A stretch of DNA of 64,000 nucleotides from the NCBI GenBank assembly GCA_046081125.1, contig JBJTVH010000057.1:1-64000 (forward strand), read 5' to 3'. Positions 1 to 8,141 of this stretch are shown piece by piece. The notes below the pieces were generated by a model. The model searched no databases. It was not told where the DNA came from and was given only the letters and a program-made list of their open reading frames with translations. Each line of letters begins with the position of its first letter. Position 1 is the first letter of the stretch. Both the position numbers and the translations under genes were made by a program. This DNA comes from JBEIFW01 sp046081125. Its GTDB lineage: Bacteria > Actinomycetota > Acidimicrobiia > Acidimicrobiales > Ilumatobacteraceae.

Positions 1-2
1 CA

Positions 3-227
3 CTCCCCGAGTCCATGCGCGACTACATCGACGCCCGGGTACGTGACGGCGACTACGGCAACACCAGCGAGTACCTGCGCGAGCTGATCCGTCGCGACCA
101 GCACGATCAGGCCGCCCAGCGCTTGCGCGACCTGATCGCCGACGGACTGGCATCGGGCCCTGGACGCCGAGTCACCGACGAGGTGATCAAGACGCTGCGT
201 GACCGGGCGCTCGGCACCAACGCGTGA
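3..227 (+). CDS. ParD-type RHH antitoxin, 5' end outside window
   Basis: Antitoxin of a type II toxin-antitoxin pair: it neutralises the ParE toxin encoded next and usually represses its own operon. The frame is open to the left edge (LPES before the first internal Met), so the true start lies upstream. The text LPESMRDYIDARV followed by a TSEYLRELIRRDQ helix is the usual ParD ribbon-helix-helix start, and the C-terminal half should bind the toxin. The stop overlaps the toxin start as GTGA, implying translational coupling. The family call is by pattern recognition and is fairly sure. Confidence 0.8.
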   Translation, partial: LPESMRDYIDARVRDGDYGNTSEYLRELIRRDQHDQAAQRLRDLIADGLASGPGRRVTDEVIKTLRDRALGTNA

Positions 228-547
228 CAACTGCGGTGTTGCGGCCACTGGCCGAAGCCGACCTGATCGCACGAACCCGATACGTCCGCACCCACGGCGG
301 CAATGCCGTCGCGGAGCGGTTCTTCGACGCCGCAATCGCAGCGCTCGTCGCGATCGAGAAGATGCCACGCGCGGGCTCTCCACGCCTCGGTGAGCTGTGC
401 GGCATCCCAGGGCTTCGAACCCGCCGCGTGATCGGCTTCTCCTGCTGCTGGTACCACCTGGTTGCCGGCGAGCATGTCGACGTCGTCCGACTGCTTGACG
501 ACGCGCAAGACCTCCCGACGATCCTCGCCGACCTCACAGGTGATTGA
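224..547 (+). CDS. ParE/RelE-fold toxin
   Basis: A 107-residue toxin of the ParE family (gyrase poison in studied members; the target here is unknown). It starts at GTG inside the antitoxin stop (GTGA overlap). Family features are the opening LRPLAEADL helix, the ARTRYVRTHGG helix-turn, GLRTRRVIGFSCCWYH in the beta sheet and a VDVVRLLDDAQDL end close to the usual HxxRD(I/L). Length is typical and no disruption is seen. It forms a complete two-gene module with the upstream ParD. Confidence 0.8.
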   Translation: MTTAVLRPLAEADLIARTRYVRTHGGNAVAERFFDAAIAALVAIEKMPRAGSPRLGELCGIPGLRTRRVIGFSCCWYHLVAGEHVDVVRLLDDAQDLPTILADLTGD

Positions 548-548
548 C

Positions 549-813
549 TCACGAGCGGATCGACCGCCGTGAACCCGGCTTCGCTTCGATGTTGCGGATC
601 TTGTGCAGCTGGCAGCGTTGAATGACCGGGTGGTCGAACACCGGTGTCACCCTCGACCACGCCCAGCGGGTGCTTGGTGCCGTCGATGCCGATCCCGAAC
701 GCCACCACGCACAAGTGCCCGGCGAAGTGCACACCATCGATCATCACACCTCTCAGTTCCCTTGCCACTCGTTCGCCGCAATCGTGCAAGCGGTCGTTGA
801 AACGAGCACCCAA
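549..813 (-). pseudogene. IS256-family transposase remnant
   Basis: The minus strand encodes the core of a mutator-type DDE transposase: GVMIDGVHFAGHLCVVAFG, then GIDGTKHPLGVVEGDT, which carries the first catalytic Asp. It then jumps, in another frame, to VFDHPVIQRCQLHKIRN. In intact family members the stretch between these blocks holds the second catalytic Asp (a DGAKAL-like motif), and it is missing here. The reading dies shortly after NIEAK. Both ends are gone, so it cannot transpose by itself. It abuts the ParE stop. Confidence 0.75.
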
Positions 814-924
814 CTGCCACTGGGCGCTACATCGTAGATCTTGTCGGAGAGCGCATAGCGACGGCGGAATAGCCCGGCGGTAGCAGGGTTCGGCGTTTCA
901 GGCTCGTTGCGATGTTCTCGCTGA

Positions 925-949
925 TAGGCGTATAGTTAGGCGTATGCCT
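925..949 (+). promoter_or_regulatory. -10 hexamer and repeat operator over antitoxin start
   Basis: TATAGT at 931-936 lies 7 nt before the ATG at 944, as expected for a leaderless transcript. The 9-mer TAGGCGTAT occurs at 925-933 and again at 937-945 (12-nt period). The second copy runs into the start codon and forms AGGC-GTAT-GCCT at 938-949. Repeats over a promoter of an RHH antitoxin suggest an autoregulatory operator. The repeats are seen; binding is inferred. Confidence 0.5.
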
Positions 950-1192
950 CGCGTTCAGGTGTACCTGCCCGATGATCTCCACGACGAGTTGAAGCGACGC
1001 GGGCTGCCGGCTTCCGAGCTCCTGCAGATCGCGCTCCGCGCCGAGCTCGAACGGCAGGATGCACTTGACGAAACAGCGACGTACCTCGAGGAACTCGCAG
1101 CCGAGATCGGCGAACCTACCGTCCGGCAGCGCGCCCACGCCGACGCAATCGCCCGACGCATCCGCGAGCGGGGCCTCGGCCAGGCCGGTTGA
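944..1192 (+). CDS. RHH antitoxin of a PIN-toxin pair
   Basis: An 82-residue protein opening PRVQVYLPDDLHDELKRRGLPASELLQIAL, a ribbon-helix-helix DNA-binding domain in the first 45 residues. A charged helical tail follows and should wrap the toxin. The gene ends TGATG, with the toxin GTG two bases after the stop. The start follows a -10-like TATAGT by 7 nt with no Shine-Dalgarno, so a leaderless mRNA is likely. VapB/RHH family; the exact subfamily is not recognised. Confidence 0.75.
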   Translation: MPRVQVYLPDDLHDELKRRGLPASELLQIALRAELERQDALDETATYLEELAAEIGEPTVRQRAHADAIARRIRERGLGQAG

Positions 1193-1193
1193 T

Positions 1194-1574
1194 GTGCTCA
1201 TCCTCGACAGTGGCGGCGTGACTCGACTCTCGACGCGCAGCAAGCCCGCGCTCGCGCTCATTCGCTCCTTCGTCGACGAGGGCCTCTGGCCCCCGATCGT
1301 GCCCACGATGGTCCTGGTCGAGTCGCTTCAGGGTGATCCAGCGCGGGACGCCAAGGCCCATCGCTTCCTCAAGACGTGCATCATCCAGTCCGAGGTCACG
1401 CCCCTGATCGCCCGGCGGGCAGCCGAACTCAGGCGTCGCGCTCGTTCCGGCTCAGCCGTCGACGCCCTCGTGGTTGCGCTCGCCGAGCCTGGGGGCACCG
1501 TCCTCACGGGAGACAAGGCCGACATCGAGGCGCTCGCAGCGCATGCCCGAGGCGTCTCGGTCGAACTCATCTGA
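1194..1574 (+). CDS. PIN-domain toxin (VapC-like)
   Basis: A 126-residue PIN-domain RNase-type toxin. The start is taken at GTG 1194, one base past the antitoxin stop, because the PIN core begins there: LILDSGGVTRLS carries the first acidic residue, VPTMVLVESLQG the conserved Glu, SAVDALVVALA the third Asp and VLTGDKADIEAL the last. All four metal-site positions are therefore present. The open frame extends further upstream, but that part overlaps the antitoxin and lacks PIN features. Confidence 0.75.
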   Translation: MLILDSGGVTRLSTRSKPALALIRSFVDEGLWPPIVPTMVLVESLQGDPARDAKAHRFLKTCIIQSEVTPLIARRAAELRRRARSGSAVDALVVALAEPGGTVLTGDKADIEALAAHARGVSVELI

Positions 1575-1755
1575 TCAGCCTTGCTGAGTTCTGGTACCTC
1601 GCTGAACACGTCACCGGCATCAACGCTGCGAACCTGATCAAGGCCAGCCCTGTACGACAAGGCCGCAGTGTTCGCCGGCCGGATCTCGTGGAACCATCCG
1701 CTGCCCGACGGCAACAAGCGAGCCGCATGGGTATGCCTCGCAGGTTTTCGTTCAG
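1571..1755 (+). pseudogene. Fic/Doc toxin remnant
   Basis: Two pieces of a Fic/DOC-fold protein survive in different frames. The N-terminal helix is ISLAEFWYLAEHVTGINAA (from 1574) and the active-site region is VFAGRISWNHPLPDGNKRAA (from about 1665). HPLPDGNKR matches the Fic motif HxFxDGNKR, with Leu in place of Phe. The middle of the protein and the C-terminus are absent and the frame changes at the junction, so the gene is dead. It sits between the PIN toxin and a truncated VapC on the other strand. Confidence 0.7.
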
Positions 1756-2030
1756 GTCAGTGTGAGACGTTCTGTCGGCTGGCCGGTGAGTTCGGCGATG
1801 AGCTCGAAGTCCTTGTCCAGGTGGAGGACGGTGAGGTCGGCGAGTTCCACGGTGGCCGCGATCAAGAGATCGGACGGTGCTCGGTGGTGGTCTCGTTCGG
1901 CGAGCGCGAGTTGCAGTTCGACGGCGCGATCTTCGATCTTCGGTGTCAGATACTCCACCGGCATTGATGAGATCGGCGGTGCGGTGAGCAGTGTGCGATG
2001 GTCGGTGGCCGTGCGTGCCGAGTAGCCCAC
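1752..2030 (-). pseudogene. 5'-truncated VapC-type PIN toxin
   Basis: About 90 codons in one frame closely match the C-terminal two thirds of the intact VapC at 11752-12156. Shared text includes PPISSMPVE, RAVE, DLLIAAT, LTVLH and DKDF. The first PIN segment with the N-terminal catalytic Asp is missing: upstream of about 2027 the frame no longer resembles it. Two residues are also lost before DLLIAAT. No RHH antitoxin precedes it. It looks like a diverged, decayed duplicate of the VapBC module 10 kb away. Confidence 0.7.
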
Positions 2031-2490
2031 CGCCTCGCCGCTGCCGCCTACGGCGACTTGCAGTGGGTCGATCGCCGAACGGTGGCCATCGGTATCGACG
2101 CGCTGATGTCGGCGGCCCTCCTCCGACACTCGTCGTATCGCCTGATCGTCCGCGCATGGCCGCAGGGTGCAAGGACGGCACAACCTCGGTGCGGCGCGTC
2201 GATCGAGCGTCCGACGACAGGCCCTGGACGGCCTCTCGCAAGCATGCGGTGGGAACGAACGACGGTGAAGCAGCGCGCTGGCATTCATCCCGCCGCCAGA
2301 ACGAGCCGAGCGCCGCCCACACCGCTCGCCCGCTCTATCGCCGAATGTGCTGGCTCATGTCGCGCATCGATCGACTCGTTGCGACCGCCACGACCTTGTC
2401 CTTTGCGCAACCACGCTTCCGGTCAGCCCACTGCTGGTTGGGGACCAGGCTATGCCAGTCGCGAATCCGGTGGCGCAGCGAAGACCGCAG
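2031..2490. other. Decayed stretch without recognisable gene
   Basis: About 460 bases between the truncated VapC and the iron operon. Open frames on both strands are Arg/Pro-rich and resemble no family I recognise. It probably holds worn-down island DNA. A promoter for the downstream operon should lie at its right end. Confidence 0.4.
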
Positions 2491-2493
2491 TGA

Positions 2494-2515
2494 TAAGAAT
2501 GAGTCCTATTCCTAA
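2494..2515 (+). promoter_or_regulatory. Candidate iron-responsive operator
   Basis: An AT-rich imperfect palindrome (left arm TAAGAATGAG, right arm CTATTCCTAA, 6 of 10 positions symmetric) lies 15 bp before the FhuF-like start, in otherwise GC-rich DNA. The reverse strand begins TTAGG, like DtxR/IdeR half-sites, but the match to the 19-bp consensus is partial. The assignment leans on the iron-related gene downstream. Confidence 0.25.
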
Positions 2516-2530
2516 ACGTCTGAGGTCCTT

Positions 2531-3418
2531 GTGCTCACCACTCGTCTGCTGCCGCCCCCGTCCGCGTCAACCGCATGGACTACGGCGTCACCGCCCGAGC
2601 CGGTTGAGGCGCTCGGCCTGATCAGCTCGTTGGCGGATCGCTTCCGCGTTGAGATCTACCCTCCTGCGGCGGCCGGCGGCTTGGTCTGTGCCGCCACGCT
2701 CCTCGCCTCACCGCCGGATCTGAGCCATCTGCTCTCAGCGCGAGCGGGCGAGCTGGCAACAACGTCCTTCCCAGCCACCGCAGCGTCGTTGATGAGCGGC
2801 TACAGCATCCGTGTGGCCTCGGCGATCGTGGCCTCGTGGGCCCTACACGCACGTGTCCACGACGTCAGACCCGATGCGGTGTGGCTGCGATGGCACGCAG
2901 GTCGCCCCGACACGGCCTATCTCTCGCCGGTCCCGGCGTGGTGTCTCGAGTCCGACGACGCGGCCATAGCCGCTGGGGCAGCGCCCACGGGCGAGGGAGA
3001 ACTCCTCGATGCGCTGATCGCCACGCTGCTCGACCAGCACCTCCTCCCCGTCGCCGAGGCGCTGCGCACCCACGGCCGGGTCAGCAAGCGATCGCTCCAT
3101 GGAGCCATCGCCAGCCCCCTCGGTAACGCGTTCGCTTGGCTCGACCGACTGCGAGCGGCACCCACCGAGCACATCGCCCAGCGGGCAAGCCACTTCTTCG
3201 ATGCCTGCGGCGGGCGGCTCGGCTCCTCGGGCCGAATGATCGAGGGCGCCCTCGGCGAGCATCGCCAGCTGTTCTGGTGCCGAGACACGTGCTGCCTCGC
3301 CTACTTGCGTCCCGACGTCGGCTACTGCGGGACCTGCAACCTGCTCCCGTGGGACGAGCGGGTGGCGGCGTGGGAGCGAACCCTCCAGCAGACCGTTGCG
3401 AACGCGCAGCCGGGCTGA
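2531..3418 (+). CDS. FhuF-type ferric-siderophore reductase
   Basis: A 295-residue cytosolic protein. Its decisive feature is the C-terminal CC-x10-C-x2-C (Cys254, 255, 266, 269), the spacing that binds the [2Fe-2S] cluster in FhuF, which reduces ferric iron held by imported siderophores. The rest (DRFRVEIYPPAAAGG, SGYSIRVASAIVASW, SHFFDACGG) fits the helical FhuF body. It starts at GTG and is the first gene of a six-gene plus-strand operon, 64 bp before a substrate-binding lipoprotein. That context suggests the importer carries an iron chelate rather than peptides; this link is inference. Confidence 0.75.
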   Translation: MLTTRLLPPPSASTAWTTASPPEPVEALGLISSLADRFRVEIYPPAAAGGLVCAATLLASPPDLSHLLSARAGELATTSFPATAASLMSGYSIRVASAIVASWALHARVHDVRPDAVWLRWHAGRPDTAYLSPVPAWCLESDDAAIAAGAAPTGEGELLDALIATLLDQHLLPVAEALRTHGRVSKRSLHGAIASPLGNAFAWLDRLRAAPTEHIAQRASHFFDACGGRLGSSGRMIEGALGEHRQLFWCRDTCCLAYLRPDVGYCGTCNLLPWDERVAAWERTLQQTVANAQPG

Positions 3419-3482
3419 CCGGCGCGATGCAGCAACTGCTGTCACAAGAACTAACGACCGACGACCAACGAAGGAATAGACG

Positions 3483-5207
3483 ATGAGCAGATCACCTGCG
3501 ATCCGACGATCGCGCTTCACCGACCCGACCACGCCGTCCCGCCACCGGCATCAGGCGGCCGCAGCCGCTATCGCGCTCACGGGGTTGGTTGCTGCGGCCT
3601 GCGGCTCCGGGGCCGTGAGTTCCCAGGGCGCCCCCTCCAGCTCGGCCGGAAGCGTCACCCCGACCTCGCAAGCCCCCATCACGAAACCACCCAGCTCGGC
3701 CGGAAGCGTCACCCCGACCACGCAAGCCCCCATCACGAAACCACTACGGATCCTCAACTCGTTCAAAGCGACCGCGATCGATCCGGCACTCCCCGGCGCT
3801 CACTGGTGCTACACCTTTGGCTACTGCGAACACCCCACGGTGGCACCTGAGGACCGATCCGACCCCAAGCCCCTTCTGCTCGAGTCGCTGAGCCGAATCG
3901 ATGCCCAAACGTGGAAACTCGTCGTTCGGCCAGGGATCACCTTCCAGAACGGAAAGGCCCTCGACGGGCAAGCTCTCGCGGCCTCCCTGCAACGCCAGAT
4001 CGACAAGAACGCGCAGGTCAAGAACTTCATCGGAAACAGCAAGGCCACCGTCAGCGGCGCCATGGAGGTGACACTCACGACACCGAAGCCCAACGCGTCG
4101 CTCCCCTGGCTCCTCGCTGACCAAGGACTCATGCCCGTCTATGACGCCGCCGCCGTTGAAGCGCATCTCGCCGCCGGCGGCAAGGATCTCGAACTCGCCG
4201 GGAAAGGCATCTTCACCGCCCCCTTCACGCTCGAGGGGCTCGACACGAACGGCGCCCAGCTGAAGCGGAACGAGACCTACTGGGCGGGCAAGCCGGCGCT
4301 GCCAGCGATCGAGATCAGGTTCGTCACCGATCCTCAGGCCCGCCTGATCGCGCTCGAGAACGGCGAAGCGGACATGGCCCTGTATCCGCCCGCCAACCTC
4401 ACCGATGTGCTCAAGACGAACAAGAAGCTCGTGCTGCGAAGGCAGGATCAGGCCCAAGAGACGCTGCGGCTAGCGCCGAACGTCGGCCAGGGCCTGCTCA
4501 CCGATGTCAACGTCCGCAAAGCGATCTCACGAGCGATCAACTACGAGGAGATCGCCGGCAAGTACATGTCCGGTCTCTACGATCCAGCGGTCGGGCTGTT
4601 CCCACTCACCGTCGACTACGCACTGAAGAACCAACCCACCGATCTCAAAGAAGCACGGCGGATACTCGACGCGGCGGGATGGGCGCCGGGTGCAGGTGGC
4701 ACACGTGAGAAGAACGGGCAGAAGCTTCAGCTCGTGCTGTTGACCTATCCGCAGCAACCCGACACGGCCGACGTCGCGATCGGAGTCCAGCAGCAGCTCG
4801 CGCAGGCTGGCATCGCCATCGACATCCGACAGGTCGAAGACATCAACGCGACGATCGCGAAGCCCGACTCGTGGAACCTCGCGCTCATCTTCAACTCGAC
4901 CCGCAGCCTGGTCGGTGACCCGATCATCCCTTCTCGCCGGTACTTCCATTCACAGAGCGTTGACAACAAGGGCAAATACGGCGTCGCCGACCCTCGGGTC
5001 GACGAGATCATCGAGAAGCTCGAGGCCACTTTCGACGCCGCCGAGAGGGGGACCCTGCTCAAGCGGCTCCAAGACATCGTGATCACCGAGCAGGCCTACA
5101 TGATCATCGCTGGTCTGAAGCCGTTCCCCATCGTTGTCACCAAGGAGTGGGAGCGCTACCAGGTCTCATCTGTACGGCGGCTGATCACGTTCGAAACGCG
5201 ACCGTGA
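3483..5207 (+). CDS. ABC importer substrate-binding lipoprotein, family 5
   Basis: A 574-residue solute-binding protein of the Opp/Dpp/Nik class. Residues 1-40 form a lipoprotein signal (basic start, AAAAAIALTGLVAAAC lipobox, Cys lipidated). A Ser/Thr/Pro linker made of a duplicated 18-residue unit follows. The SBP_bac_5 body includes LLLESLSRIDAQTWKLVVRPGITFQNG and a dipeptide-binding-like fold through VRKAISRAINYEEIAGKYMSG. The start has an AAGGAA Shine-Dalgarno. Its stop overlaps the first permease (GTGA). The ligand cannot be read from sequence; the FhuF neighbour suggests a metal chelate. Confidence 0.85.
   Translation: MSRSPAIRRSRFTDPTTPSRHRHQAAAAAIALTGLVAAACGSGAVSSQGAPSSSAGSVTPTSQAPITKPPSSAGSVTPTTQAPITKPLRILNSFKATAIDPALPGAHWCYTFGYCEHPTVAPEDRSDPKPLLLESLSRIDAQTWKLVVRPGITFQNGKALDGQALAASLQRQIDKNAQVKNFIGNSKATVSGAMEVTLTTPKPNASLPWLLADQGLMPVYDAAAVEAHLAAGGKDLELAGKGIFTAPFTLEGLDTNGAQLKRNETYWAGKPALPAIEIRFVTDPQARLIALENGEADMALYPPANLTDVLKTNKKLVLRRQDQAQETLRLAPNVGQGLLTDVNVRKAISRAINYEEIAGKYMSGLYDPAVGLFPLTVDYALKNQPTDLKEARRILDAAGWAPGAGGTREKNGQKLQLVLLTYPQQPDTADVAIGVQQQLAQAGIAIDIRQVEDINATIAKPDSWNLALIFNSTRSLVGDPIIPSRRYFHSQSVDNKGKYGVADPRVDEIIEKLEATFDAAERGTLLKRLQDIVITEQAYMIIAGLKPFPIVVTKEWERYQVSSVRRLITFETRP
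3637..3744 (+). repeat. 54-bp tandem duplication in lipoprotein linker
   Basis: Two adjacent 54-bp units (3637-3690 and 3691-3744) are nearly identical. The clear difference is CTC versus CAC, which changes one Ser codon to Thr. Each encodes an 18-residue linker unit, SSAGSVTPTSQAPITKPP or its variant. The near-identity means a recent duplication that keeps frame. Confidence 0.9.
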
Positions 5208-6220
5208 TCGTCGACGACCAACCCGAAGGCCCAGCCGGACGTGTCGGAACATCATCGGCGCGGCACGCTCGGCGAGGGGGCGGGCTCCCCGGCTTCGTCG
5301 CCCGCCGGCTGCTCCAGGCGCTGGCTGCCGGTATCGGGGCGAGCGTGGTGGTCTGGGCGCTGCTGCCGCTTGCACCCGGCGACCCCGCCGAGCGGGTACT
5401 CCGCTCGCGCGGGGTCGCCGAACCGACCCAGGAAGAGATCCAGGCGACACGAGCAGCGCTCGGGCTCGATCGACCGCTCATCGAGCAGTACGGCTCGTGG
5501 TTGGGTAGGGCCGTGAGGGGCGACTTCTCGGAGTCGTACCAAACGCGCAAGCCCGTCTTCGGAGAGATCGCTGACCGGCTTCCGGCCACGTTGCTGTTGG
5601 CGGTGACCGCGACCCTCTTGGCGATCGCAGTCGCGGTGCCGGCCGCGCTCATCGCTGCAGCGTTTCATGGACGTTGGCCCGATGGTCTCCTGCGAGGGTT
5701 CTCGTTGCTGGGTGCAGGGGTGCCGGCGTTCCTCCTCGGGTTGCTCGTCTTGTACCTGGTGGTACTTCGACTCGGTCTCGGCCAGGTGCTCGCCGACGGG
5801 AAGCTCAGCCAGGTATGGCTCCCCGCTGCAGTGCTGGCGTTCGCGCGCGCCGCCGAGTGGTCGCGCCTGTTGCGCGCCGGCCTGCTCGACGCGCTGTCCT
5901 CCGGCTACGCCGCGGTCGCGACCGCCCGCGGCGCCGGCCGGACGCGAGTACTGGTGGTGCACGCGTTGCCCAACGCCTCCATCCCGTTCCTGACCACAGT
6001 CGGGGTCGGGTTCGGCGCGCTCGTCGGTGGCGCACCGATCATCGAGACCGTGTTCTCCTGGCCCGGCGTCGGCAACTACGTCGTCGGCGCGATCAACTCA
6101 CGCGACATGCCAGTGATCCAGACGTTCACCGCGCTCGCAGCCGTGGTCTACGTCGCCACGAGCGTCCTGGTCGATGTCACCGTCGCTGCGCTCCATCCCC
6201 AGTCGAGGCAACGAACGTGA
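5204..6220 (+). CDS. ABC importer permease 1 (DppB class)
   Basis: Inner-membrane permease of the OppB/DppB type, 338 residues. A first membrane helix (ARRLLQALAAGIGASVVVWA) and the family loop LAPGDPAERVLRSRG, PTQEEIQATRAALGLDRPL are followed by five more helices. The EAA-like loop is ATARGAGRTRVLVVHALPNASI, and IIETVFSWPGVGNYVVGAI is typical of the class. The start is GTG 5204 inside the SBP stop; an open frame continues upstream but lies within the SBP gene. The stop overlaps the next permease (GTGA). Confidence 0.85.
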   Translation: MIVDDQPEGPAGRVGTSSARHARRGGGLPGFVARRLLQALAAGIGASVVVWALLPLAPGDPAERVLRSRGVAEPTQEEIQATRAALGLDRPLIEQYGSWLGRAVRGDFSESYQTRKPVFGEIADRLPATLLLAVTATLLAIAVAVPAALIAAAFHGRWPDGLLRGFSLLGAGVPAFLLGLLVLYLVVLRLGLGQVLADGKLSQVWLPAAVLAFARAAEWSRLLRAGLLDALSSGYAAVATARGAGRTRVLVVHALPNASIPFLTTVGVGFGALVGGAPIIETVFSWPGVGNYVVGAINSRDMPVIQTFTALAAVVYVATSVLVDVTVAALHPQSRQRT

Positions 6221-7188
6221 CGCCGTCGACTCCGACGAATCGCCCCGACAACGACGCCAGAGCCGAAGGACAACCGAATCCGCCTCACCGGCACCCAGCG
6301 GCAGCATCGATCCATCCCACCCAGGGGCGGCCTTCGCAGCTACGACGGCTTTGGCTCCACCGCGGCGGCCGAGCGGGCATCGTGCTGCTCATCGTCATCG
6401 CTGCAGCGATCCTCATCGGCCCGCTCGTGACGAGCGAGCCGAACACGACACGCCTCGACGACAAGCTCGTCGGCCCCTCCATCTCTTACCCGTTTGGCAC
6501 GGACCAGTTCGGACGAGACCAACTGGCCCGCATCGCCGAGGGCGGGCGTCGCTCGATCGGGGCGGCGCTCGTCGTGTTGATTGGGACCACCGCCATCGGC
6601 GTGACGATCGGCGTCCTCGCCGGGGTGAGCGGTCGACTCGTCGACACCCTCCTCATGCGAGCCGTCGACGTGATGCTGTCCCTGCCGAGCCTGGTCTTGG
6701 CCCTGGCAGTGGTCGGCATCCTCGGGCCCGGGAATTGGAACCTCGTTCTCGCGCTCATGGTGTCCTCCTGGGCGTATTACGCGCGACTTTCCCGCAGCTA
6801 TGTCGTCATGGTGATGAAGCGAGGCGACGTCCTCGCCGCGCGCCTCGCCGGCGTCGCTCGATGGCGAGTGATCACCAGCCACGTCCTACCCACCGTCGTG
6901 GCACAGATCCGCATCGTCGCATCGCTCGACCTCGGTGGAGTGATCGTGTCCCTCGCGGGCTTGTCCTACCTCGGCCTCGGCACGCGACCACCCGATGCCG
7001 AATGGGGAACGATGCTCGCGGAGTCGCGGCTCTTCTTCACCGCCGCTCCGTGGCTGCTGGTCGCGCCCGCGCTCGCCACCATCGTGGTCGTCACAGCCAC
7101 GAACCTGCTCGGCGAAGCCTTGCGCGACACAGCCTCCGGGTCATCGCCAACGGTCGTCCGCCGAAGGGGCTACCTGTGGCGCCGCTAG
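6217..7188 (+). CDS. ABC importer permease 2 (DppC class)
   Basis: Partner permease of the OppC/DppC type, about 323 residues. A disordered, polar N-terminal 45 residues precede helix 1 (GIVLLIVIAAAILIGPLV). The class signature YPFGTDQFGRDQLARIAEGG follows, then four further helices. The EAA loop is AARLAGVARWRVITSHVLPT, and LGLGTRPPDAEWGTMLAE matches OppC end motifs. GTG 6217 overlaps the previous stop, and its own 3' end overlaps the next gene by 13 bp. Confidence 0.85.
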   Translation: MTPSTPTNRPDNDARAEGQPNPPHRHPAAASIHPTQGRPSQLRRLWLHRGGRAGIVLLIVIAAAILIGPLVTSEPNTTRLDDKLVGPSISYPFGTDQFGRDQLARIAEGGRRSIGAALVVLIGTTAIGVTIGVLAGVSGRLVDTLLMRAVDVMLSLPSLVLALAVVGILGPGNWNLVLALMVSSWAYYARLSRSYVVMVMKRGDVLAARLAGVARWRVITSHVLPTVVAQIRIVASLDLGGVIVSLAGLSYLGLGTRPPDAEWGTMLAESRLFFTAAPWLLVAPALATIVVVTATNLLGEALRDTASGSSPTVVRRRGYLWRR

Positions 7189-8141
7189 ATACATACCCCA
7201 CCCACTCCTCCGCCTCCGTCCTGCGCATCGAGGACCTACACGTCACCTACCCCGGCGGCGCCTGGGCAGTGCGCGGCATCGACCTCGACATCCGAGCCGA
7301 CGAAATGGTGGCAATCATCGGCGAGTCCGGTTGCGGCAAGACGACGGTGGCACGCGCCGTGCTGGGCATGCTCGGACCGCGAGTAGGAACCTCAGGATCG
7401 ATCACTGTCAGCGGCCATCGCGTTCTCGATCACTTGGGCGAACGAGATCGACCGAAAGCAAGCGAAAGGGACCTCCGACGGCTTCGTGGCCGCGGGATCG
7501 GCTACGTCGCGCAGGACCCGTACAGCGCATGCAACCCGCTGCACCGCGTCCGACGACACGTCGAAGAAGCCTGGCGGGCCCACCGCATGCGTCCACATCG
7601 CCACGAGGTGTACGACTCACTCGAGAGAATCGGCATCGCGAACGCGCCAGACGCCGCAGAGCAATACCCGCACGAATGGAGCGGAGGCATGCTCCAGCGA
7701 GCGACCATCGCTGCGGCGAACGCCCATGCACCACCCCTGCTCGTCGCCGACGAACCCACCACCGCTCTCGACTCGGCAGTCGCGTCGACGGTTCTCAGCG
7801 ATCTCCGCTCCAGCGGCGCCGCAGTACTCCTGATCAGCCACAGCTTGTCGCTGGTCGCCGGGCACGCCGACCGTGTCGCAGTCTGCTACGCAGGACGCGT
7901 CGTCGAAGAAGGGGCAACCGCCGAGATCCTGGACGCCCCCCGACACCCCTACACCGCAGCTCTCCTCGCTGCGACCCCCCGCCGGGGACACGGGTTGCCC
8001 CAACCCCTCCCGGGCCAACCCCCACACCCAAGCGAAAAGGCGCCCGGTTGCGCCTTCGCCAGTCGCTGCCGCGAGGCCACCGAAGAGTGCCGCAACACCA
8101 CACCACAACTCCGCGACGGCGTCGCCTGCTTCCACCGATGA
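7176..8141 (+). CDS. ABC importer ATPase 1 (DppD class)
   Basis: Nucleotide-binding subunit of about 321 residues. It carries Walker A GESGCGKTT, a Q-loop in GYVAQDPYSACNPLH, signature EWSGGMLQRATIAAANA, Walker B LLVADEPTTALD and switch His in LLISHSLSLV. The oligopeptide-transporter C-terminal domain has a GCAFASRC zinc/cysteine-like motif. The start is GTG 7176: a GAAGGGG ribosome site lies 6-7 nt upstream and the protein begins just before the ABC core. The signature has W-SGG instead of L-SGG. Confidence 0.85.
   Translation: MAPLDTYPTHSSASVLRIEDLHVTYPGGAWAVRGIDLDIRADEMVAIIGESGCGKTTVARAVLGMLGPRVGTSGSITVSGHRVLDHLGERDRPKASERDLRRLRGRGIGYVAQDPYSACNPLHRVRRHVEEAWRAHRMRPHRHEVYDSLERIGIANAPDAAEQYPHEWSGGMLQRATIAAANAHAPPLLVADEPTTALDSAVASTVLSDLRSSGAAVLLISHSLSLVAGHADRVAVCYAGRVVEEGATAEILDAPRHPYTAALLAATPRRGHGLPQPLPGQPPHPSEKAPGCAFASRCREATEECRNTTPQLRDGVACFHR

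Noticed and set aside
3637..3744. Possible CRISPR-like repeat
   Set aside because: Only two directly adjacent units with no spacer, inside a coding frame, encoding a protein linker.
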